Positions 5,688 through 10,759 of a stretch of 10,759 nt of DNA are shown in pieces. A program made the position numbers and the translations under genes. Position 1 is the first letter of the stretch; each line of letters starts with the position of its first letter. Source of the stretch: JAQVSH01 sp964451605 (GTDB taxonomy: Bacteria > Bacteroidota > Bacteroidia > Bacteroidales > UBA4181); the NCBI GenBank assembly GCA_964451605.1, contig CAYVJA010000069.1, positions 1-10,759 of the forward strand. Direction: 5' to 3'. The notes below the pieces were generated by a model. The model did not search any database. It was not told the origin of the DNA and was given only the letters and a program-made list of their open reading frames with translations.

Positions 5688-6875
5688 ATGTTCTATCAAG
5701 TAGAAAACAACCTTCAGAACGACCTTCTTCTGCGCATTATGAAACTGCAGAACCGCATGGCCCACAATAATATGGGCGGCCTTCTTCTCTCTTCTAATGT
5801 GAATCTTTTTTATCTGAGCGGGAAGATATTCATGGGGTATATCTGGCTGCCCGTTGAGGGCGAGCCCTGGTTTTTTGTGCGCCGCCCCGTGAATCTGGAA
5901 GGATCGAATGTCTGTTCTATTCGTAAACCTGAAGATATTATACCGCTGTTGGCCGAACACAACGTTCGGGTAGAAGGCCCCGTTATGCTCGAAGGCGATA
6001 TGCTCACTTATAACGAATGGAACCGCCTTGCAGCGCTTTTCGGTTCGGCCGAAGTGCAAAACGGTTCGACCCTCTTGCGTGAGGCCCGCAGCATCAAGAC
6101 CCCCTACGAAATTTCCATGCTGATGGAGTCGGCTCGCCGCCAGTCAGATGTTTATCGCACGATTCCGTCCATATTTCGGCCCGGAATGACCGATAACCAG
6201 CTCTCCATAGAATTGGAGCGAGCCATGCGCCTGGCGGGCAATCTGGGCCTTTTCCGGGTATCGGGCCCCTCGATGGAGGTGTTTATGGGCTCATTACTTA
6301 CCGGCGACAACGCCTCAGCTCCATCGGCCTACGACTTTGCCCTGGGCGGCGAAGGGATCCACCCCTCCATCCCCATCGGGCAGAACGGCTCGCCCCTGAA
6401 CCCGGGGCAAAGCGTGATGATAGACCTGAACGGCAACTTTACCGGCTACATCGCCGACCTCACCCGCACCTTTTCGGTGGGATCCCTCCCCAAAGAGGCG
6501 CTCGACGCCCATAAAGTGGCCATGGAAATAGAAGACCAACTGGCCCGCTTAGGGAAACCCGGTGTCACCGGCGAAGAGCTCTACGAAGCTGCCCTTCGGC
6601 TGGCCGCCGCCCACAACCTCTCCGATAAGTTCATGGGGCTAACCCAACAGGCCAAATTTGTAGGCCACGGCGTTGGCCTCGAAATCAACGAACTCCCGGT
6701 ACTGGGCGTCCGCTCGCGCATCCCCCTCGAACCCGGCATGGCCATAGCCATAGAACCCAAATTCGTCTTTCCCGGCATCGGCGCCGTAGGCCTCGAAGAC
6801 ACCTACATCGTAGGCGGCAAGGGAATGGAATGCATCCATGACTGTCCGCGGGAAATAATTGATTTAGTGCTCTAA
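5688..6875 (+). CDS. M24 family metallopeptidase (Xaa-Pro peptidase-like)
   Basis: A 395-residue protein with an N-terminal creatinase-like domain (about 1-135) and a C-terminal pita-bread M24 catalytic domain (about 140-395). All five expected metal ligands are visible: D246 (VMIDLNGN), D257 (IADLTRTF), H327 (VGHGVGLEINELP), E356 (IAIEPKFVF) and E370 (VGLEDTY). It should therefore be an active two-metal cytoplasmic peptidase removing N-terminal residues before proline or splitting Xaa-Pro dipeptides. The exact specificity (PepP- or PepQ-like) cannot be told, so I give no symbol. ATG 5688 is chosen because it sits just after a good -7 element; ATG 5739 (MKLQNRM) is a second option. The last codons, GTG CTC TAA, are part of the octamer array that follows, so the repeat supplies the last two residues and the stop. 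Confidence 0.9.
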   Translation: MFYQVENNLQNDLLLRIMKLQNRMAHNNMGGLLLSSNVNLFYLSGKIFMGYIWLPVEGEPWFFVRRPVNLEGSNVCSIRKPEDIIPLLAEHNVRVEGPVMLEGDMLTYNEWNRLAALFGSAEVQNGSTLLREARSIKTPYEISMLMESARRQSDVYRTIPSIFRPGMTDNQLSIELERAMRLAGNLGLFRVSGPSMEVFMGSLLTGDNASAPSAYDFALGGEGIHPSIPIGQNGSPLNPGQSVMIDLNGNFTGYIADLTRTFSVGSLPKEALDAHKVAMEIEDQLARLGKPGVTGEELYEAALRLAAAHNLSDKFMGLTQQAKFVGHGVGLEINELPVLGVRSRIPLEPGMAIAIEPKFVFPGIGAVGLEDTYIVGGKGMECIHDCPREIIDLVL

Positions 6876-6938
6876 TGCTCTAGTGCTCTGGTGCTCTGGC
6901 GCTCTGGCGCTCTGGTGTTCTGGTGTTCTGGTGCTGCG
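6867..6938. repeat. Left arm of octamer bracket 2 (GTGCTCTA/GTGCTCTG type)
   Basis: Nine units in perfect 8-bp register: GTGCTCTA, ATGCTCTA, GTGCTCTG twice, GCGCTCTG twice, GTGTTCTG twice, and a final GTGCTGCG that merges into the next hairpin. Identical neighbouring pairs suggest growth by duplication of one unit or of two. The first unit and the first base of the second lie inside the M24 gene and provide its stop codon. Confidence 0.94.
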
Positions 6939-6946
6939 CTTCGCGC
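6936..6946. repeat. GCGC-TTC-GCGC hairpin
   Basis: A 4-bp GC stem with a TTC loop directly following the octamer array, the same element as at 3631-3641. The opposite-strand form with one extra pair (TGCGC-GAA-GCGCA) is found at 7132-7144 and 8634-8646. Confidence 0.7.
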
Positions 6947-7131
6947 CTGATTGGAGGGAACTGCCTCTTCGACAAGATAATTTTGTCGNNNNNNNNNNAC
7001 GCTCAGACAGCTCCTCTTTTTAGCGCTCATTGAGAGCGATGGGTCCCCTCCAAACGGCTACATTCTACCTTATCCAAATCCGCAAATAGTCACATCATCA
7101 CATCATCACATTATCACATCACTGTTATACC
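6947..7131. other. Non-coding spacer with a 10-N assembly gap (6989-6998)
   Basis: This is the interior of the 393-bp gene-free stretch 6876-7268. I see no gene in it. It holds a hairpin CGACAA-GATAATT-TTGTCG (6970-6988) ending directly at the ten N. It also holds TTGGAGGG (6951-6958), matched in reverse complement by CCCTCCAA (7046-7053) across the gap, a short stem CGCTC-ATTGA-GAGCG (7024-7038), and a four-unit TCACATCA array. The gap length is probably nominal. Confidence 0.75.
7090..7121. repeat. Second octamer tandem array, TCACATCA
   Basis: Four units of 8 bp: TCACATCA, TCACATCA, TCACATTA, TCACATCA. The sequence is unrelated to TAGAGCAC, yet it has the same 8-bp period and lies inside the bracket. 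Confidence 0.85.
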
Positions 7132-7191
7132 TGCGCGAAGCGCATCACTAGAGCACTCAAAGTGCAATTGCACTTTGAAGCACTAGAGCAC
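7132..7191. repeat. Right arm of octamer bracket 2 with GC hairpin and 22-bp palindrome
   Basis: In order: hairpin TGCGC-GAA-GCGCA (7132-7144); TAGAGCAC (7149-7156); the perfect 22-bp palindrome (7157-7178, core CAAAGTGCAATTGCACTTTG); AGCAC (7179-7183); TAGAGCAC (7184-7191). The same order recurs, partly trimmed, at 8634-8711 and in reverse at 3557-3599. It lies 27 bp upstream of the -7 element of the ATPase gene. Confidence 0.93.
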
Positions 7192-7218
7192 TAATTCACC
7201 ATTTACCATTAATTTGTT

Positions 7219-7226
7219 TATCTTTG
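7219..7226 (+). promoter_or_regulatory. Bacteroidetes -7 promoter element, TATCTTTG
   Basis: An exact TAnnTTTG match 42 bp before the ATG at 7269. It is identical to the element before the M24 gene. It overlaps the outer arm of a nested inverted repeat, so a protein bound there could block transcription. Confidence 0.62.
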
Positions 7227-7258
7227 TTACCGTGGTAACAGTTACCGCCATAACAAAG
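7222..7258 (+). promoter_or_regulatory. Nested inverted repeats at the ATPase promoter (operator or leader structure)
   Basis: The outer arms are CTTTGTTA (7222-7229) and TAACAAAG (7251-7258), exact reverse complements. Inside are GTTACC-GT-GGTAAC (7226-7239) and a weaker dyad GTTA-CCGCCA-TAAC (7241-7254). GTTACC also occurs as a direct repeat 15 bp apart. The block runs from the -7 element into the start of the predicted transcript, so it could be an operator or a 5' leader fold. No known operator was matched. Confidence 0.55.
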
Positions 7259-7268
7259 AGTGTAGAAA

Positions 7269-8591
7269 ATGAAATTTTACGACAGAGCAAGTGAGTTAGC
7301 CGAACTGCAAAGGATTCAGAGCCTTTCGTTTGGCGATCATTCTCGTTTGACGGTGGTTACCGGAAGGCGGAGAATCGGGAAGACCAGCCTGATTATGCGG
7401 GTTGTGGAAGGAACCCCTTCGGTCTATCTGTTTGTGGGCAGAAAAAGTGAAGCTTCGCTTTGTGCGGAGTTTAGCAGGGAGATTTCGCAATCGCTCGATA
7501 TCTGGGTGCCCGAAGGAATTCGTTCGTTTGGGTCGTTATTTCGGTTTTTGATGGAGTTGGCTTCGAACCGTCCGTTTAATCTGGTAATCGACGAGTTTCA
7601 GGAGTTTTATAACATCAATGCGTCGGTTTACAGCGATATGCAGAATATCTGGGATACCTTGCGCACCCGATCGAAGATGAACCTGATATTGTCGGGTTCT
7701 ATCTATTCGTTGATGCAACAGATCTTCCAAAATTCTAAAGAACCGCTCTTTGGCCGAGCCGACAACATTATAAAACTTTCTGCGTTCTCTATTGCAACGC
7801 TCAAAGAGATTCTTCGAGACTTTCACCCCGACTACTCTCAAGACGATCTGTTGGCTCTCTATTCCTTTACGGGAGGTATTCCCAAGTATGTGGAGCTTTT
7901 TTGCGATAACGGGGTATTGCGCGTTGAAGAGATGATTCGGTTTATGGTTCGCGACAACTCGCCCTTTACCGACGAAGGGAAAAACCTTTTGATAGAGGAG
8001 TTTGGAAAGAGTTATGCCACCTACTTCTCCATCCTGAGTGCTATTTCGGGCGGCATCAACACCCAATCGGGTATGGAGGCAGTGTTGGGCGACAAAAATC
8101 TCGGAGGGCAGATCAAGCGGCTTATCGAAGATTACAATCTGATTGTCCGTCAGCGTCCTCTTATGGCCAAAGAGGGTAGCCAGACGGTTCGCTACGAGAT
8201 TCAAGATCACTTTATTCGTTTCTGGTTCAACTATTTCGACCGATACCGATCGCTGATTGAGATCAAGAACTTCGATGCGCTGCAAGCCATCATCCTTGCC
8301 GATTATCCCACCTATTCCGGCAAGATGCTGGAACGCTATTTCAAACAACAATTTGCCGAAAGCGGCCAATATCGGGCTATCGGATCATGGTGGGAACCCA
8401 AAGGTCATACCCACGAACTTGACATTGTGGCACTCTGCCTTGAGAAAAACTGTGCCGTAGTGGCTGAAGTAAAGCGGCAAAAGAAGAACATAAAACCGGA
8501 GCTACTGGCCAAAAAGGTAGAACATCTGAAACAAAAACTACTTCCGGGATACACAATAGAGATCAGGGGGCTGACGTTGGAGGAGATGTAG
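7269..8591 (+). CDS. P-loop ATPase of the archaeal ATPase type with C-terminal DUF234 (nuclease-like) domain
   Basis: A 440-residue protein. Walker A is GRRRIGKTS (32-40), Walker B NLVIDEFQ (104-111), a sensor-like strand LILSGS follows (139-144), then FGRAD (161-165). This order fits the ATPase_2 (archaeal-type STAND/AAA-like) family. The C-terminal part from FIRFWFNYF (315-323) fits DUF234, a restriction-endonuclease-like fold: D385 in ELDIVAL and E400/K402 in VVAEVKR form the D...ExK pattern of PD-(D/E)XK nucleases. The cellular role of this family is not established, and no nuclease or toxin activity is claimed. The middle region (about 240-300) may be a winged-helix segment. By eye it is more AT-rich than the neighbouring genes, and it stands alone between two repeat brackets, which suggests acquisition by transfer. 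It has its own promoter with nested dyads. The stop is 2 bp before the next octamer array. Confidence 0.87.
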   Translation: MKFYDRASELAELQRIQSLSFGDHSRLTVVTGRRRIGKTSLIMRVVEGTPSVYLFVGRKSEASLCAEFSREISQSLDIWVPEGIRSFGSLFRFLMELASNRPFNLVIDEFQEFYNINASVYSDMQNIWDTLRTRSKMNLILSGSIYSLMQQIFQNSKEPLFGRADNIIKLSAFSIATLKEILRDFHPDYSQDDLLALYSFTGGIPKYVELFCDNGVLRVEEMIRFMVRDNSPFTDEGKNLLIEEFGKSYATYFSILSAISGGINTQSGMEAVLGDKNLGGQIKRLIEDYNLIVRQRPLMAKEGSQTVRYEIQDHFIRFWFNYFDRYRSLIEIKNFDALQAIILADYPTYSGKMLERYFKQQFAESGQYRAIGSWWEPKGHTHELDIVALCLEKNCAVVAEVKRQKKNIKPELLAKKVEHLKQKLLPGYTIEIRGLTLEEM

Positions 8592-8593
8592 TA

Positions 8594-8711
8594 GTGCTCT
8601 AGTGCGCTAATGCTCTGGTGAGCTCCTATTTTTTGCGCGAAGCGCAGCACTCGATGCGCATCCGCGCATCGAAGCACCAGAGCACTCAAAGTGCAATTGC
8701 ACTTTGAAGCA
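8594..8711. repeat. Octamer bracket 3 between convergent genes
   Basis: The left arm is GTGCTCTA, GTGCGCTA, ATGCTCTG (8594-8617). Next come hairpin TGCGC-GAA-GCGCA (8634-8646) and hairpin TCGATGCGC-ATCC-GCGCATCGA (8651-8672, a perfect 9-bp stem). The right arm is CAGAGCAC (8678-8685), the perfect 22-bp palindrome (8686-8707), then AGCAC, the last C of which starts the CTA that is the MFS stop on the minus strand. This is the most compact bracket: it fills the whole spacer between the ATPase and MFS stops and is a candidate bidirectional terminator. Confidence 0.9.
8686..8707. repeat. 22-bp palindrome, copy 3
   Basis: The core CAAAGTGCAATTGCACTTTG (8687-8706) is flanked by T and A and is identical to the copy at 7157-7178. 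As RNA it would fold into an 8- to 9-bp stem with an AAUU loop. It is preceded by an AGAGCAC octamer and followed by AGCAC, as in the other copies. Confidence 0.93.
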
Positions 8712-9908
8712 CTAACTTGCGATCTTGTTTTTCGCAAAGTGTGGCCCTGTGATGTATCGGAAAAGGAGCCAGGCAACCAGGCAGAGCCCTACGCTGAACA
8801 GGTAGTTTACGTGGTAGCCCATGGACTCGGCTATGAATCCTCCGGCTAACAGCCCCATGCTGGTGCCGAGGTCCCATCCGGTGAGGTAGGTCGACATGGC
8901 GGTTCCGCGCTGGTGGTTGTGGGCCAGTTGTACAAAGAGGGTGTTGAAGGCGGGGAACATGGTGCCGTAGCCTATCCCGAAGATGAAAGCCGATCCGAAG
9001 AAGAGGGGTTTTACTCCGCCTATGCCTGCAGCCTGCAGCCCCGCTATCGAGGAGAAAACGAGGTAGCCTGTCGTTACGATGGCAATCCCCAGCAGAATCA
9101 TGGGGGTAATTTCGCCCTTATCTACACGGGCACCGCTGAATAGGCGCGAACCGATGAGCCCGGCCGAGAGGAGGGTGAAGAAGAGGCTGGGCGAACCGAT
9201 ATCGAGTTGTTGTGCGTAGAGGGCCACGTAGGTGGTCATCATGGCATAGGGGATACCCAACAGGAAGATGTTGATGCAGGCGGGAATTCCTCGTAGCAAA
9301 AAGAAGCGGTCGAGCGACAGGGGAGCGTGCTTTACCTTGGGCCGGGGAGGAATGTGAAGCAGATAGACGCAGATGATTCCCAGCGAACCTGATACAATGG
9401 AGAGGAGGAAGATGGCCGAAAAGGAGCCTGTGGCATCGTTCAACAGCAACCCCGCCATAGGCCCGAAGGCCATAGCCAGATTATTGGTGATGCCAAAATA
9501 GCCCAGTCCTTCGCCTCTGCGCGATGAGGGCAAAATATCGATAATGACGGTTGAACCGGCCACCGAAACGGTTCCGAAGGTAAAACCGTGCAGAATTCGG
9601 AAGAGGGTAAAGGCCAGCAGTGTTCCCGCCGCCAGATAGCCGGCAAAGATGGCCACAAAAAAGAGGTAGGAGAGGAAATAGAGCGGTTTACGCGAAAAGG
9701 TATCGAGCAGGTAACCCGAAAAGGGCCGAATAATCAGTGCCGCCGCAATATAACTCGACAGCACCGTTCCCACCAGACCGGGCTGTGCCTGAAACGTCTC
9801 GATCAGGTAGAGCGGCAGGGTGGGTAATAGCATGTAAAAGGCAAAGTAGAGAAGGAAGTTTGCCAGACAAGCGAGAATGAAATTTTTGGTCCAGAGGGAA
9901 GGCACCAT
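8712..9908 (-). CDS. Major facilitator superfamily (MFS) transporter
   Basis: A 398-residue, strongly hydrophobic protein with about 12 predicted transmembrane segments, the usual MFS size. The loop between segments 2 and 3 carries an MFS motif A-like sequence, GYLLDTFSRKPLYFLS (65-80). IFGIGYGTMFPAFNTLF in the second half is also MFS-like. Such carriers move small molecules across the inner membrane using ion gradients. Sequence alone does not separate sugar uptake from drug or metabolite export, though the overall look is closer to the AraJ/efflux-type group. It starts 9 bp after the stop of the GH43 gene, so the two are probably co-transcribed; that context hints at a carbohydrate but does not prove it. 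The stop TAG uses bases of the AGCAC/octamer boundary of bracket 3, so the repeat abuts the C-terminal codon. Confidence 0.9.
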   Translation of the reverse strand: MVPSLWTKNFILACLANFLLYFAFYMLLPTLPLYLIETFQAQPGLVGTVLSSYIAAALIIRPFSGYLLDTFSRKPLYFLSYLFFVAIFAGYLAAGTLLAFTLFRILHGFTFGTVSVAGSTVIIDILPSSRRGEGLGYFGITNNLAMAFGPMAGLLLNDATGSFSAIFLLSIVSGSLGIICVYLLHIPPRPKVKHAPLSLDRFFLLRGIPACINIFLLGIPYAMMTTYVALYAQQLDIGSPSLFFTLLSAGLIGSRLFSGARVDKGEITPMILLGIAIVTTGYLVFSSIAGLQAAGIGGVKPLFFGSAFIFGIGYGTMFPAFNTLFVQLAHNHQRGTAMSTYLTGWDLGTSMGLLAGGFIAESMGYHVNYLFSVGLCLVAWLLFRYITGPHFAKNKIAS

Positions 9909-9917
9909 TTGTAATGG

Positions 9918-10759
9918 TTAATGGTTGATGGTGTAGGTGAAGTCGTCTATGTCGATGTGGCCGGTTTCGTTTTGGTTGTTGTAGGTGTATAGGCCGATGC
10001 GGCTGCCGCGGTAGTTGCCCCATGCCAGTGGGTAGGGTTCACCCAGGGTGTGGTAGGTTCGGCCGTTGGTGCTGTAGGAGAATCGGGCGATACCGTCGAG
10101 CCCCCAGGTGGTTTGTATCCAGAGCCATTTGCCGGTGAGTTTGATACTGGTGGGGGGCCGGGAATCGCCAGGCCGGTTGGGTTCGGCCTTTTTTCTTGGG
10201 CCGGATTCGAAAGCTATGTGCCGGGCTTTCCCGGTCTGGGTGACGCCTAACAGGGCATAGGTGGTGGAATAGAGGCACAATCCGGCTTTTTGGCCGTCGG
10301 CCATTCCCTGCAGGTTGATTTTCACTACTACCCGGTTGTGGCTTGTGCGAAAGCAGCGTTGGGTGAGGGTGTTGCCGGCTTTAAAGAGGTTGTCGGGCTC
10401 TAAAGGTTGGAATGCCTTGAGCCTCAGGCTTCCCGGATTCTCTGTCAACGACCACATCTCCTTGCGGGGCTGGTAGTTCCATTCCCATTGGGGCGCCATC
10501 GAGGGTGCATCGAAACTGTCTGAGAGCTGAGGAATTTGCGCCGAAGCGTTTGCAGACGGCATAGGCGCCTGCCATACCATGGTGCCGATTCCGTCGTCGC
10601 CTACCTGCCCGATAATGGGCCATCCCTCTACCCAGTGCACGGGTAAAAGACTGGCAATGCGCCCGGCCCAGTCGCCGGTGCCGTGATGGGTAAAGAAATA
10701 CCACTTCCCGTCGGGCCCCTCTACAAGGCCACCCTGATTGGGTTCGTTCAATTGCCTCT
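9918..10759 (-). CDS. Glycoside hydrolase family 43 protein, C-terminal part (5' end outside window)
   Basis: The frame is open to the window edge, so about 280 C-terminal residues of a longer protein are seen. The visible start, NEPNQGGLVEGPDGKWYFFTHHGTGDWAGR, continuing to SLLPVHWVEGWPIIG, is the last part of the five-bladed GH43 propeller; the HHGTG histidine is the conserved structural position near the bound metal. From about residue 77 on (LSDSFDAPSMAPQWEWNYQPRKEMWSLTENPGSLRL) is the C-terminal concanavalin A-like sandwich (GH43_C2 type), ending HIDIDDFTYTINH. Family enzymes remove xylose or arabinose from plant polysaccharides. The catalytic Asp/Asp/Glu residues lie upstream and cannot be checked, and neither can the signal peptide. 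An in-frame TTG at 10751 is not a real start, because the frame continues upstream of it. The MFS gene follows 9 bp downstream. Confidence 0.92.
   Translation of the reverse strand, partial: RQLNEPNQGGLVEGPDGKWYFFTHHGTGDWAGRIASLLPVHWVEGWPIIGQVGDDGIGTMVWQAPMPSANASAQIPQLSDSFDAPSMAPQWEWNYQPRKEMWSLTENPGSLRLKAFQPLEPDNLFKAGNTLTQRCFRTSHNRVVVKINLQGMADGQKAGLCLYSTTYALLGVTQTGKARHIAFESGPRKKAEPNRPGDSRPPTSIKLTGKWLWIQTTWGLDGIARFSYSTNGRTYHTLGEPYPLAWGNYRGSRIGLYTYNNQNETGHIDIDDFTYTINH

Noticed and set aside
6867..7191. Insertion sequence in the gene-free spacer
   Set aside because: No transposase fragment is visible on either side of the N gap, and no target-site duplication can be shown. One could be hidden in the gap.
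7536..8369. 277-codon minus-strand open frame opposite the ATPase gene
   Set aside because: It lies entirely within a gene with clear Walker and nuclease-like motifs, and has no domain or promoter of its own.
7269..8591. Complete anti-phage defence system
   Set aside because: Only one gene with ATPase and nuclease-like domains is present, with no methyltransferase, sensor or partner gene beside it. The family role is unsettled, so a defence claim is not supported.
9909..9935. Short ATGGTTA-type repeats near the GH43 stop
   Set aside because: Only two to three imperfect units, partly coding for the TINH C-terminus; too little to call a separate repeat element.
8712..10759. Polysaccharide utilisation locus
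   Set aside because: Only a GH43 fragment and an MFS transporter are visible; no SusC/SusD pair or hybrid two-component regulator lies in the window.

Overview
The window looks like a chromosomal segment of a Bacteroidetes bacterium, most likely of the order Bacteroidales. The reasons are: several genes preceded by the Bacteroidetes-type -7 element TAnnTTTG in place of sigma70 boxes; no clear Shine-Dalgarno sequences; surface-type lipoproteins with acidic residues after the lipobox cysteine; and family content (DUF3810, a GH43 with a C-terminal sandwich domain, short winged-HTH proteins) typical of that group. Genus cannot be fixed from the sequence. A run of ten N (6989-6998) shows this is a scaffolded assembly.

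Layout. At 1-88 there is a tandem array of an 8-bp unit (TAGAGCAC type), whose last unit supplies the start codon of a 69-residue winged-HTH protein (87-296). A plus-strand pair follows: a Sua5/YciO/YrdC-family protein (355-969) overlapping a threonine ammonia-lyase, ilvA (963-2225). A separately promoted surface lipoprotein with two Ig-like (Big_2) domains (2316-3539) ends in a perfect hairpin whose loop carries the stop codon. After a repeat-filled spacer come two minus-strand, translationally coupled genes: a lipoprotein (4818-5579) and a membrane DUF3810 protein with an HExxH motif (3742-4821). A divergent M24 (Xaa-Pro peptidase-like) gene follows at 5688-6875. A 393-bp gene-free, repeat-rich spacer containing the N gap leads to a P-loop ATPase fused to a nuclease-like DUF234 domain (7269-8591), with nested dyads at its promoter. 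The right end is a minus-strand pair: an MFS transporter (8712-9908) downstream of the 3' portion of a GH43 glycosidase (9918-10759, cut by the window end).

The most unusual content is between the genes. Three spacers (3540-3742, 6867-7191, 8592-8711) share one architecture. GTGCTCTA octamers lie on the left and TAGAGCAC octamers on the right, so together they form an inverted bracket. Inside are small GCGC-TTC-GCGC hairpins and a near-identical 22-bp palindrome set in the same octamer context. These elements run right up to, or into, the coding ends: they supply the stop codon of the M24 gene, border or overlap the stops of four other genes, and supply the start of the HTH gene. Because 8 is not a multiple of 3, three intact units put TAG in all frames on both strands. 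I know of no named family for this element; it is the best candidate here for something undescribed.

Functionally the genes are mostly ordinary housekeeping or accessory genes without one shared pathway. The two clear functional units are the coupled lipoprotein/DUF3810 pair and the GH43-MFS pair.
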